DNA of 64,000 nucleotides from Paenibacillus sp. EZ-K15 (GTDB lineage: Bacteria > Bacillota > Bacilli > Paenibacillales > Paenibacillaceae): the NCBI RefSeq assembly GCF_002573715.1, contig NZ_PDHM01000016.1, forward strand, positions 227,649 to 291,648, given 5' to 3'. A model generated the notes under the pieces. It did no database searches. It was given only the letters and a program-made list of their open reading frames with translations, and was not told the DNA's origin. This document shows, piece by piece, positions 51,350 through 60,357 of the stretch (the stretch's first letter is position 1; each line of letters begins with the position of its first letter). A program made the translations under genes and the position numbers.

Positions 51350-52935
51350 TGTATAGAGTAATGCTCATAGACGATGATGTTCCTATGCTCAAGGTACTGC
51401 AACAGATGATTGACTGGGAGGCAAACAATCTGCAAATTGCTGGCAGTACGTATTCCAGTGCGAAAGCGCTGCATATGTTTGAGGAATTACGTCCGGATAT
51501 TGTCATTACGGATATCGGACTGCCACAGAAAAACGGCATTGAGTTGGCGGACCATTTTATTCGCGTGAAGCCGGAGGTTCGGATTATCTTCCTGACCTGT
51601 CATGAGGATTTTCATTATGCCCAGCAAGCCGTAAAGCTGCAAGCGGATGATTATTTGATCAAGGATCAGCTTACAGCTGAGCAGTTGGAGCAGAGTCTTG
51701 GCAAATCCATGCACTTGTTAAAGACGCGGGCCGGTCTGATTAATCGCGAGGCGGCGAGTTACAACAGCCAGCTCTTTCGGCAGGATTTGCTGCAAAGGGT
51801 AATCAATGGCTCACCGTCCGATGCTACTTTGGCTTATGCGGCACAGATCGGCATCTCTTGGACGTATCCGTGGTTTATGCTGGGACTGGTCAGCATTCAA
51901 CTGTCCAGCTTTGACAAGCGTTTCAGACAAACAGAATTTCCACTGATTTTATACGCTGTCTACAATATCGCGACGGAATTGTCCGAATCGTATGAAGGAA
52001 TTACGCCGTTCATGGAGCAGGGGAACATTGTGATTCTGCATAACTTCAGGGTAAATCTCGCACAGAATGCCAGCTTGAATCTTCATAATTATTTGCAGCG
52101 GCTGTGTTACCAGTGCGTTCACTTTCTGAAAATTCAACCAAACGTTATCGCGGTCACAGACAAAATGGAATTAAGCTCGATTGGTTCTATCTATCAGGAA
52201 ATTCTCCATGGCAAGTGCGAGTTTTACGCAAATACCGACTATACGATATCCGAAATTTCGCAAATAAGGTCGCGGTGGTTTCAAGCTGCGCCACAGGGGT
52301 TTCTTGACAGCTACGTTTCAGAGCTCGAACGGATGCTCATCAAGCAGGATCTCGACGGAATACGCGCTGCGCTTCAGAAGATCGCCGGGACCGCAAAAGA
52401 GCTGTCGATTGATCCGAACGACTTTGCCAGGGACCTTTCCTCCATGCTTCGCGGTATCGAGCTGATGTTCTCCAGTCTGAAATTCGATGAGGATCTGTTT
52501 GCCTATCTTGCTTTAGCTCGCACCTTGGAGGATATGATGGAACTGGTGGAGAGAAAGCTGATCCAGATTATTGGAACCCGGCAAACGGGAGTAGGAAGCT
52601 CCCCGAATGAGCCGAAGCTGCAGGTGATCCAGCAATATATCGATCAGCATCTTGACGATAACATCACGTCGATCGATATGGCACGCTATCTGTTCTTGAA
52701 TCCGAGCTATTTTTCGCGATATTTCAAACGGATGACGGGGTTGACCTTCACGGATTACGTGCATCAGTACAAAATGAAGATGGCTACCAAAATGCTCAGA
52801 ATGTCTGGACAAAATCTGGAGTCTCTTGCTATGGGATTAGGTTATTCGGATCGGACGTATTTTTCAAAAGTGTTTAAAAAATACGTGGGGACCACGCCGA
52901 GCGAATATAAAGCGAAGTACACCGCGCGAAAATAA
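51346..52935 (+). CDS. YesN-type AraC response regulator
   Basis: A 529-residue regulator. The receiver domain (1-120) has MLIDDDVPMLKV and phospho-Asp in DIVITDIGLPQKNG; the middle (about 130-420) is a helical linker region. The C-terminal AraC domain (about 430-525) has ITSIDMARYLFLNPSYFSRYFKRMTGLTF and LESLAMGLGYSDRTYFSKVFKKYVG. AraC domains bind direct repeats about two helical turns apart, fitting the GTCAAAAT repeats at four promoters in this locus. Co-translated with the kinase. Confidence 0.94.
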   Translation: MMYRVMLIDDDVPMLKVLQQMIDWEANNLQIAGSTYSSAKALHMFEELRPDIVITDIGLPQKNGIELADHFIRVKPEVRIIFLTCHEDFHYAQQAVKLQADDYLIKDQLTAEQLEQSLGKSMHLLKTRAGLINREAASYNSQLFRQDLLQRVINGSPSDATLAYAAQIGISWTYPWFMLGLVSIQLSSFDKRFRQTEFPLILYAVYNIATELSESYEGITPFMEQGNIVILHNFRVNLAQNASLNLHNYLQRLCYQCVHFLKIQPNVIAVTDKMELSSIGSIYQEILHGKCEFYANTDYTISEISQIRSRWFQAAPQGFLDSYVSELERMLIKQDLDGIRAALQKIAGTAKELSIDPNDFARDLSSMLRGIELMFSSLKFDEDLFAYLALARTLEDMMELVERKLIQIIGTRQTGVGSSPNEPKLQVIQQYIDQHLDDNITSIDMARYLFLNPSYFSRYFKRMTGLTFTDYVHQYKMKMATKMLRMSGQNLESLAMGLGYSDRTYFSKVFKKYVGTTPSEYKAKYTARK

Positions 52936-52971
52936 GTGGACCGCTACAGTTCAATTCACATTTACAGCAGC

Positions 52972-52997
52972 AAGCCGCCTGGCAAGGGCGGCTTTTT
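52972..52997 (+). terminator. rho-independent terminator
   Basis: AAGCCGCC-TGGCAAG-GGCGGCTTTTT behind the two-component genes. Confidence 0.85.
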
Positions 52998-53104
52998 AAG
53001 ATTTAAGAACGTATAAGTTTTCAGCGAAGCGTTAGCAATAATGTATTCGCATTTATATGTTTTGGGGTCCCCGCAAAGCAGCATATTTCTAATGCTGAAC
53101 ATAG

Positions 53105-53171
53105 GTCAAAATCTTGCACATGGCTGGTCATAATCCCTCCTTCTTGCCGATAGCGGATGTATTACTATAAT
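53105..53171 (+). promoter_or_regulatory. direct-repeat operator and promoter of the permease genes
   Basis: GTCAAAATCTTGCACAT (53105-53121) and GTCATAATCCCTCC (from 53127), start-to-start 22 bp; TATAAT at 53166-53171, 39 bp after the proximal repeat. The distal repeat is nearly identical to that at 46174. Confidence 0.65.
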
Positions 53172-53202
53172 GACAACTTACAAATTGTTGAGGTGATGCT
53201 AC

Positions 53203-54123
53203 ATGGAGGCTGTACAACAACCTGTGCCCAAGAGCCGACGGAAGTTTTGGACCCCCAAGCGGAAAGAGGCTTTGATCGGGTGGCTCTTTCTGGCCCCGGA
53301 AATCGTCGGAATGCTGCTATTAAACGTATTTGCCCTTGGATTTTCTTTGTATTTGAGCTTATCCGATTGGGATATGCTGTCGGGTGTCCAGGGTATCGAA
53401 TTTACCGGACTGGATAATTTCATAAAGATGTTCCATGATCCAACCATTATGCAAGCGATAAAGAACAACTTGATCTATATGGTTCTTACGGTGCCGATCC
53501 CGATTGCGATCGCCTTGGTGCTTTCGGTATTGATTCACAACAGCGTGTTCTTCAAGAGTTATTTTAAAGTCGCGTTCTTTATTCCTTATATCTCTTCGAT
53601 CATCGCAGTTGCTGCGGTGTGGAGCGCATTATTCCACCCATCGCTGGGTCCGATCAACCAGTTTCTGATGGACATCGGGATCAGCAGTCCGCCGAAATGG
53701 CTGGTCGATCCGAAAACGTCGCTCTTGGCGATTTCGATTATCAGTTCCTGGGCGGGCCTGGGTTACACGATCATAATCTACATGGCTGGGCTCACGAACA
53801 TTTCGAATGAAATTTACGAAGCGGCGGATATTGACGGTGCCAGTTCGATCAAAAAGTTTTTTGCGATCACGGTTCCGATGCTCCGCCCGACGACCTTCTT
53901 CCTGTTGATTACGATGTTGATCGGCTCGTTTAAAGTGTTTGACATCATTGCCTTTTTAACGGAAGGCGGCCCGAACAATTCTTCTACCGTGCTTGTATTC
54001 CGCATCTATGAGGAAGGCTTTAAATACTACAATATGGGATACGCTTCGGCCATTTCCTGGTTGCTGTTCGCGATTATCGGTCTGATTACCGCGCTCACCT
54101 GGAAAATGAGAAATGAAGAATAA
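53203..54123 (+). CDS. ABC sugar transporter permease (LplB/UgpA type)
   Basis: A 306-residue membrane protein with about six spans and the permease EAA loop EIYEAADIDGASSIKKFFAITVPMLRPT that meets the ATPase. The N-terminus is basic and cytoplasmic (KSRRKFWTPKRKEA). It pairs with the second permease 12 nt downstream and the lipoprotein at 55129 as a family-1 (CUT1) carbohydrate importer, presumably for lyase products. No ATPase gene is in the locus. The promoter at 53105 lies just upstream. Confidence 0.93.
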   Translation: MEAVQQPVPKSRRKFWTPKRKEALIGWLFLAPEIVGMLLLNVFALGFSLYLSLSDWDMLSGVQGIEFTGLDNFIKMFHDPTIMQAIKNNLIYMVLTVPIPIAIALVLSVLIHNSVFFKSYFKVAFFIPYISSIIAVAAVWSALFHPSLGPINQFLMDIGISSPPKWLVDPKTSLLAISIISSWAGLGYTIIIYMAGLTNISNEIYEAADIDGASSIKKFFAITVPMLRPTTFFLLITMLIGSFKVFDIIAFLTEGGPNNSSTVLVFRIYEEGFKYYNMGYASAISWLLFAIIGLITALTWKMRNEE

Positions 54124-54135
54124 GGAGGGAGAGGA

Positions 54136-54978
54136 ATGTACATGCAGCTGCTTCGAAAAAACGTGTCCAAAGTGGTAATCACCCTTATCATGGGGGCATT
54201 GTCCATCGTGTTTCTCGTTCCGCTTATCTGGATGATTTCCGCGGCTTTTAAATATGAGAAGGATGTTATGCGATTCCCGATTCAATGGATACCGGAAAAG
54301 GTGAATCTGGCGTACAATTTCAAGATGGTCTGGATGGGAAGAGTTCCCTTCTATGATTTCTACTTTAATTCTTTTAAAATAGCGATTATTACGACTTTAA
54401 TCACACTGATTATCTCATCCATGGCAGCCTATGCGCTGACGAAGATTCGCTTCAAAGGACGGAACCTCGTCTTTATGGCCTTGCTCTCGTTCATGATCAT
54501 TCCGGATCAGGCGACGCTGATCCCGCGATTTTTGCTGATTCGCTGGTTTGGCCTCTACAATACGCATGCAGCCATCATCTTCATGAGCATGTTCTCGATC
54601 TACTTCACATTCCTGCTGCGTCAGTTTATGATCGGGATCAGTGATGAATACTTGGAAGCGGCCAGAATTGACGGAGCGGGTCATATGCGGACATTTGCTT
54701 CCATTATGGTTCCGCTGTGCAAGCCTGTGCTTGCTACGGTAGCGATTATTAAATTCATTTGGACCTGGAACGATTACCAGAATCCGCTCATCTTCTTGCT
54801 GGACAAGGACTTATACACGATTCCACTGGGGATGACGCTGTTCCGTGATGACTATACCAACAACTATGCCATTATGATGATGGCGTCCGTATCGGCGATC
54901 ATTCCGCTGGTCATTGTGTTCATCGCATTGCAAAAGCAGGTTATAAACGGCATTGCTTTAGGCGGGGTAAAAGGTTGA
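54136..54978 (+). CDS. ABC sugar transporter permease (LplC/UgpE type)
   Basis: A 280-residue membrane protein with about six spans, starting LLRKNVSKVVITLIMGALSIVFLVPLIWMI and with EAA loop EYLEAARIDGAGHMRTFASIMVPLCKP. It is the second half of the CUT1 channel. AGGAGGGAGAGG precedes ATG 54136. Transcribed with the first permease; the binding-protein gene has its own promoter 14 bp after this gene's stop. Confidence 0.93.
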   Translation: MYMQLLRKNVSKVVITLIMGALSIVFLVPLIWMISAAFKYEKDVMRFPIQWIPEKVNLAYNFKMVWMGRVPFYDFYFNSFKIAIITTLITLIISSMAAYALTKIRFKGRNLVFMALLSFMIIPDQATLIPRFLLIRWFGLYNTHAAIIFMSMFSIYFTFLLRQFMIGISDEYLEAARIDGAGHMRTFASIMVPLCKPVLATVAIIKFIWTWNDYQNPLIFLLDKDLYTIPLGMTLFRDDYTNNYAIMMMASVSAIIPLVIVFIALQKQVINGIALGGVKG

Positions 54979-54991
54979 TACGAAGTCTAAT

Positions 54992-55078
54992 GTCAAAAAT
55001 CAGAAGTTCGGAAAGTCAAAAATGTAATCCTAGAACCTCAAAATTGTGCACTTGATCCGCCATGCTGGTGCCTATAAT
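54992..55078 (+). promoter_or_regulatory. triple direct-repeat operator and promoter of the binding-protein gene
   Basis: GTCAAAAATCAG (54992), GTCAAAAATGTA (55015) and CTCAAAATTGTGCACTT (55037), spaced 23 and 22 bp; TATAAT at 55073-55078, 36 bp after the last repeat. This is the most elaborate copy of the locus operator and gives the binding protein its own promoter. Confidence 0.65.
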
Positions 55079-55128
55079 GAACATGAAAACAGCACCACAA
55101 CTAATTTATCTGTGCAGGGGGAAGTAAG

Positions 55129-56511
55129 ATGAAGAAAAAAAGTAAACACAGATTATCCGTCATTCTTAGCACGATCCTGGCGAGCACCCTGGTCTTAAGC
55201 GGCTGCGGGAATTCCGGGTCTGAAAGCGGTGCCAGCAAGGACGGTGGAAGCGGTCAGACGGACAAGCAGGTTACCGTCAAGTATTACAACTGGGATAACG
55301 AAGCTCAACAGGCGGGTACGGACGCCATGCTCCAGGAATTTATGGATCAGAATCCGAATATCAAGGTCGAACATGTGGTTCTGGTTCCAGGTGATTCCGT
55401 AGAAATGTTGAAAAAGCTTGATTTCCTGATCTCATCCGGTGAAGCGATCGATGTTATTCAATTCCCAAGCTTGGGCGGAGTTCTCGAACGCGCCTCACGT
55501 GGAGCACTTGCTCCCCTGAACGAGTTCTATGAGCAGGAAAGTCTCGTTCCGGAAGACGAATACTTTGTCAATGCCAAGTTAGAAGACAAGTATTATGGCA
55601 TGCAGTACACCAAGAGCATGAACTATGTGATGCTCAATAAGGATGCCCTGGATGAAGCGGGACTTGAAGTTCCGAAATTCGGCTGGACTTGGGATGATTA
55701 CCGCGACTATTCCAAGAAGCTGACCAAGGGCGAAGGCGTAGACAAGCGTTACGGGTCTTACTTCCATACATGGGAGCTTTATATGAACGCTCCGGCACAA
55801 ACCATGATGAAAGATCCGTTCGTATATGAGGACGGGACTACCATTCTGGCCGATCCGACTTACAAGTATTTCTTCCAGCTCCGTAAAGATATGGAGGAGA
55901 CGGACAAGTCGGCCAAACCTTACAGTGACGTACTTGCCGCGAAGCTGAACTACCGTACTGAATTTTTTAATGAAGAAGCTGCTATGATTCTTACAGGCAA
56001 CTTCACGATAGCGGACCCAGGCAATACCGAGCAATATCCGCATGATTTCAAAACAGCTTTCGCTCCTGTACCTGTGCCTCCTGCGGGAATGGAACCTAAA
56101 GAGTATGAAGGAAAATACTTCACCAGTGGCAGTATGCTTGCGTTGGGTGCCAATTCCACCAACAAGGAAGCATCCTTCAAGCTTATGAGATTTATGACAA
56201 CAGCCGATTCGGACAACAGACTTGAGTTCTCTGGCTACAAGAAAGCGAATAACGAAGAATTGTTGACAAAGCTGGTTGCCGGTAAAGAGGATAAGTACGA
56301 TATGGATTCGCTGAAATATACGCTGTTTAGCGATGAAATCCAGTATCTTGATGCAGCCAAAGTCATGATGACGGATACTTCGGAATTGACCAAGATCATT
56401 GATGACGGCTTTGCGAAATTCATGCTCAGCAACGAGCCGATTGATGAGGTTCAACAATGGATGGTCGATGAGGCTACAAAAATCATTAACGAAAAAGGCG
56501 TTGTTAAGTAA
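55129..56511 (+). CDS. extracellular solute-binding lipoprotein (family 1)
   Basis: A 460-residue protein with a lipoprotein signal (basic MKKKSKHR, hydrophobic stretch, lipobox LSGC near residue 26), a Gly/Ser-rich linker and a two-lobed sugar-binding body (TVKYYNWDNEAQQAGTDAML; FPSLGGVLERASRGALAPLNEF; EEAAMILTGNFT). It should catch oligosaccharides at the outer membrane face and pass them to the two permeases. The extra operator repeats upstream suggest it is made in excess. Confidence 0.93.
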   Translation: MKKKSKHRLSVILSTILASTLVLSGCGNSGSESGASKDGGSGQTDKQVTVKYYNWDNEAQQAGTDAMLQEFMDQNPNIKVEHVVLVPGDSVEMLKKLDFLISSGEAIDVIQFPSLGGVLERASRGALAPLNEFYEQESLVPEDEYFVNAKLEDKYYGMQYTKSMNYVMLNKDALDEAGLEVPKFGWTWDDYRDYSKKLTKGEGVDKRYGSYFHTWELYMNAPAQTMMKDPFVYEDGTTILADPTYKYFFQLRKDMEETDKSAKPYSDVLAAKLNYRTEFFNEEAAMILTGNFTIADPGNTEQYPHDFKTAFAPVPVPPAGMEPKEYEGKYFTSGSMLALGANSTNKEASFKLMRFMTTADSDNRLEFSGYKKANNEELLTKLVAGKEDKYDMDSLKYTLFSDEIQYLDAAKVMMTDTSELTKIIDDGFAKFMLSNEPIDEVQQWMVDEATKIINEKGVVK

Positions 56512-56557
56512 TCGGGCCGGATGGAAACCGAAAGGTTGATGCTTAGCTATTGATTGG

Positions 56558-56600
56558 AAGGGCTGTCCTCAGTAATCATACATCTGAGGCAGCCCTTATT
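56558..56600 (+). terminator. probable terminator
   Basis: AAGGGCTGTCCTCAG pairs with CTGAGGCAGCCCTT; the T-run is weak (ATTCTATT). It separates the transporter genes from the fucosidase genes and may be leaky. Confidence 0.6.
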
Positions 56601-56631
56601 CTATTGAGATACTCAAAATAGGAGCAGAGCG

Positions 56632-58983
56632 ATGATCAACGAAACTAGAAAGCTTGTAGAACAACGGCCTGCAAAGGTCTGGACGGAGGCATTTCCCGTC
56701 GGCAACGGGAGACTCGGAGCCATGGTATTTGGCGGTGTGTCCACCGAGCGGATTGGTTTGAATGAAGATTCGGTATGGTATGGCGGACCGAAGCAGCATG
56801 ACAATCCAGAGGCGATACAAAAGCTGGATGATATCAGATCTCTTCTTCGCTGTGGGGAGCTGCGAGAGGGGGAGCAGTTGGCACTTACACATTTTACGAA
56901 TGCTCCGCAATACTTTGGACCTTACCAGCCGCTCGGAGATCTGCTGCTTCAGTTCAAGTCCGACACATCCGAAGTTAATCAATACAGGCGGGAGCTGAAT
57001 CTGAGGACGGGCGTTGCTTCCGTATGCTGGGAAGAGAACGGCATTTTCTATGACCGGGAAGTCTTTGCAAGTGCTGTTCATCAAGTCCTTGTCGTTCGTA
57101 TTTCCGCATCGGAACCTGCAGCTATTCATTTATCAGCCCGGTTAAGCAGGCGCCCCTTCGATGGAAACATAAAGCGGGAAAATGAACGTACATTGGCGAT
57201 GGAGGGCATATGTGGGCCGGATGGTGTTAAATACGCGGCAGTACTTCATGCCTATACGATTGGCGGCAAGTGTCAAACGGTTGGCAATTACCTCGATATC
57301 CAGTCTGCTGATGCCGTTACCTTGCTGTTCGCCGCTCAAACATCGTTTCGCTGTGATGATCCGTACCGGGAGGCGCTGCAACAAGCGGGATCCGCTGCAT
57401 TGCTTCCATATGACACATTGCTGGATGAGCATATAGCTGATCATTGCGCTTTATTGGAGCGAGTAAGTCTGGAAATCGAAGCGGCTGATTCGTTGATAAC
57501 TCCGGTATCGGAGGAGGGTACTTCAGAGGCAGAAGCTGCAATTGTGGATATGCCTACTTCGGAGAGATTACAGCTTTATCGGCAAGGGGTGAATGATCCT
57601 GGGCTTGAGGCGTTGTTCTATCAATATGGACGTTATTTACTGATGGCAAGCTCGAGACCGGGAAGTTTACCTGCCAATTTGCAGGGAATCTGGAACGAAA
57701 ACTTCACCCCCCCTTGGGAGAGTGATTATCATCTGAACATTAATTTGCAGATGAACTATTGGATTGCCGAGACAGGCAATTTGCCGGAATGTCACGAGCC
57801 ATTGTTCGATTTTATCGATCGGTTGGTCATAAACGGGCGGAAGACCGCGGCATCTCTGTATGGGGCGAGAGGGTTTACGGCGCACACATCATCGAATCTG
57901 TGGGCAGAGAGCGGCTTGTTTGGAGCATGGACACCTGCCATTTTCTGGCCGATGGGCGGGGCGTGGCTGGCCCTGCATTTATGGGAGCATTATCGCTATA
58001 ATCTGTCAGAGTCATTCCTGCGTGAACGGGCTTATCCAGTACTGAAGGAGGCTTCCTTGTTCTATCTTGATTTTCTTGTTTTTGATGAGAACGGCTGTCT
58101 GGTTACTTCGCCTTCGCTCTCACCGGAGAACAGCTATATTAACGAGAAAGGACAGATTGGTTCCTTATGCTCCGGCCCTTCGATGGACTCACAAATTATA
58201 TATGCATTATTTACCGCTTGTATTGAAGCAGCGGAGATTCTAGGGATGGATGAGGAATGGAGTAGACAATGGAGCGGTACACGGGCAATGCTTCCTCAGC
58301 CCCAAATCGGCCGATATGGACAGGTCATGGAATGGGCTGTCGATTATGAAGAGTTTGAGCCGGGTCATCGCCATATCTCACATTTATTCGCTCTGCATCC
58401 GGGAGAACAGATTATCCCTCATCGAATGCCCGAGCTAGGAGAAGCTGCCAGGGCAACGTTGGAACGGCGCCTGAAGTATGGCGGAGGACATACCGGTTGG
58501 AGTCAAGCGTGGATCACGAATTTCTGGTCTCGACTTGGCGAGGGAGAGAAAGCGCATGACAGTCTTCGCGAGCTGCTGGTCAAGGCAGTACATCCGAATT
58601 TGTTCGGTGACCATCCCCCTTTTCAAATTGATGCCAATTTCGGCGGAGCGGCCGCGATCCAGGAGATGTTGCTGCAGTCCCATGGCGGCGAAATTCGCTT
58701 GCTTCCCGCTCTGCCGTCCTCATGGGCAAGTGGTTCGGTGAAGGGACTCCGTGCTAGAGGCGGTTATATAGTGAATATCAGCTGGAAAGAAGGCAGGCTT
58801 GAAGCGGCTGAGATTTATTCTGAGAATTTCCGGAATTGTGTTTTATTTAGCGGGCATCAGCTTGTAATCCTTGATTCCACGCATGTTCCTGTACCGATAA
58901 CATGCCTAAGCTCAGGCTCGGGTTATCAATATACGTTTGCGGCAGAGGGGGAAGAGACCTATCAGATTGTATTAAAAAGATAA
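56632..58983 (+). CDS. GH95-family alpha-L-fucosidase
   Basis: A 783-residue inverting glycosidase. N-terminal beta-domain ([30 protein letters not shown]), helical barrel with [32 protein letters not shown] (metal-free catalytic Asn/Glu region), [11 protein letters not shown] and [16 protein letters not shown], then a C-terminal beta-domain. GH95 enzymes cleave alpha-1,2-linked L-fucose (some members alpha-L-galactose). No signal peptide, so it acts on imported sugars. No repeat operator precedes it; it may be read through from the transporter genes. Confidence 0.9.
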   Translation: MINETRKLVEQRPAKVWTEAFPVGNGRLGAMVFGGVSTERIGLNEDSVWYGGPKQHDNPEAIQKLDDIRSLLRCGELREGEQLALTHFTNAPQYFGPYQPLGDLLLQFKSDTSEVNQYRRELNLRTGVASVCWEENGIFYDREVFASAVHQVLVVRISASEPAAIHLSARLSRRPFDGNIKRENERTLAMEGICGPDGVKYAAVLHAYTIGGKCQTVGNYLDIQSADAVTLLFAAQTSFRCDDPYREALQQAGSAALLPYDTLLDEHIADHCALLERVSLEIEAADSLITPVSEEGTSEAEAAIVDMPTSERLQLYRQGVNDPGLEALFYQYGRYLLMASSRPGSLPANLQGIWNENFTPPWESDYHLNINLQMNYWIAETGNLPECHEPLFDFIDRLVINGRKTAASLYGARGFTAHTSSNLWAESGLFGAWTPAIFWPMGGAWLALHLWEHYRYNLSESFLRERAYPVLKEASLFYLDFLVFDENGCLVTSPSLSPENSYINEKGQIGSLCSGPSMDSQIIYALFTACIEAAEILGMDEEWSRQWSGTRAMLPQPQIGRYGQVMEWAVDYEEFEPGHRHISHLFALHPGEQIIPHRMPELGEAARATLERRLKYGGGHTGWSQAWITNFWSRLGEGEKAHDSLRELLVKAVHPNLFGDHPPFQIDANFGGAAAIQEMLLQSHGGEIRLLPALPSSWASGSVKGLRARGGYIVNISWKEGRLEAAEIYSENFRNCVLFSGHQLVILDSTHVPVPITCLSSGSGYQYTFAAEGEETYQIVLKR

Positions 58984-59060
58984 TGAACCGTGTGATTCAC
59001 TGAATTGTTGGAATCAAGTTTCATATTGAAGCATGACTCATATGAGGGAGTGAAAAAGAG

Positions 59061-60320
59061 ATGAATGATGATTTGAAGAAGCAATCGGATTATCTTGCTG
59101 TTTTGCCGACTCCAGAGCAGCTAGCCTGGCAGGACAGGGAGCTCGGGATGTTCTGCCATTTCGGAATTAATACGTTCTGTGACCAGGAATGGGGGGAAGG
59201 CAGGGATGATCCATCTTTGTTTAATCCGGACCGCCTGGATGCCAAGCAGTGGGTTCGGTCCGCGAAGCAAGCCGGATTCCGTTATTTCATATTGACGGCC
59301 AAGCATCATGACGGCTTTTGCCTGTGGCCGACGGCGACAACGGATTACTCCGTAGCCTCGAGTCCGTGGAAGGAAGGCCGGGGCGATGTCGTAAAAGAAT
59401 GCGCGGATGCTTGCCGGGAAGAGGGCATCGGATTCGGTATTTATGTATCCCCTTGGGACAGGCACGAGCCGTGTTATGCCGACCCGCAAAAGTATGATGA
59501 CTTTTATTGCAAACAATTGGAGGAGCTATTAACCGGCTATGGTCCGCTTGTGGAAATCTGGTTTGACGGCGCTGGGTCGGAAGGCCGCGAATATGATTGG
59601 CCTCGAATCATGGATCTCGTGAAAAAGCATCAGCCCAGCGCGATGGTGTTTAATATGGGTGCGCCCACGATCCGTTGGGTCGGCAATGAGGATGGCGTGG
59701 CTCCGTATCCTTGCTGGAACACAGCCGATTCTTCACGGGGCAGCATGTTCAGCGAAGAATCGCTGAGGTGGCTACCGGAGACGCCGGGCTGGGTGCCCGC
59801 GGAATGTGATGTCCCTATCCGAAAAGACCGCTGGTTCTGGCATCCAGACGAAGAACACTTGCTGTTGTCTGTTGATCAACTAATGGAAATCTATTATCGA
59901 TCGGTCGGACATGGGGCAACCTTGCTGCTCAATGTCGCTCCAGACCATCGGGGGCTGCTTCCAGAAGCCGATGTAAAGCGGCTTCTGGCATTTGGCAGAG
60001 AGATCGAGCGTCGGTTTGGTCATGCCCTGGCTGAAACCTCGGGATCGGGCGAGGTCGTTGAAATGACCCTTTCCCGAGTATGCGTGATCGATCATGCCGT
60101 TGTCATGGAGGAGATCGTTTACGGAGAACGTGTAAGTCAATATGTGCTGGAAGCGTTCATCGATGGAGAGTGGCTTGAGCTTACACGCGGCAGCGCGATC
60201 GGTCACAAGAAAATCGATGCGTTCTCGCCAGTATCTACGGACAAGGTGCGTTTACGTATACTGAAATCGGCCGCAAGTCCGAAAATCAAAAAAATGGCGG
60301 TTTATCGCTGCGGGCAATAA
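59061..60320 (+). CDS. GH29-family alpha-L-fucosidase
   Basis: A 419-residue retaining glycosidase: MFCHFGINTFCDQEWGEG, KQAGFRYFILTAKHHDGFCLWPT, and the nucleophile Asp in VEIWFDGAGSEG; the C-terminus is a small beta-domain. The layout is that of the GH29-B group, which cleaves branched alpha-1,3/1,4-fucose, while the upstream GH95 prefers alpha-1,2. No signal peptide. AGGGAG precedes ATG 59061. It follows GH95 by 77 bp. Confidence 0.9.
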   Translation: MNDDLKKQSDYLAVLPTPEQLAWQDRELGMFCHFGINTFCDQEWGEGRDDPSLFNPDRLDAKQWVRSAKQAGFRYFILTAKHHDGFCLWPTATTDYSVASSPWKEGRGDVVKECADACREEGIGFGIYVSPWDRHEPCYADPQKYDDFYCKQLEELLTGYGPLVEIWFDGAGSEGREYDWPRIMDLVKKHQPSAMVFNMGAPTIRWVGNEDGVAPYPCWNTADSSRGSMFSEESLRWLPETPGWVPAECDVPIRKDRWFWHPDEEHLLLSVDQLMEIYYRSVGHGATLLLNVAPDHRGLLPEADVKRLLAFGREIERRFGHALAETSGSGEVVEMTLSRVCVIDHAVVMEEIVYGERVSQYVLEAFIDGEWLELTRGSAIGHKKIDAFSPVSTDKVRLRILKSAASPKIKKMAVYRCGQ

Positions 60321-60357
60321 ACGTTGGATTTTATCAAGAAGTGTGGAGGGATCTGTA

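Noticed and set aside
52936..53104. Search for an additional gene between the response regulator and the permeases
   Set aside because: Only a terminator and non-coding sequence were seen ahead of the operator.
55083..55097. CcpA cre-like sequence after the -10 of the binding-protein promoter (ATGAAAACAGCACCA)
   Set aside because: It misses the central CG of the cre consensus; too weak to list, though carbon catabolite control of the locus would be plausible.
55579..56457. Minus-strand open frame of 292 codons
   Set aside because: Shadow of the binding lipoprotein gene, whose plus-strand product is unmistakable.
56610..56626. CTCAAAATAGG before GH95 as a fifth copy of the locus operator
   Set aside because: It overlaps the ribosome site, lacks a partner repeat 20-23 bp away and has no -10 at the right distance.
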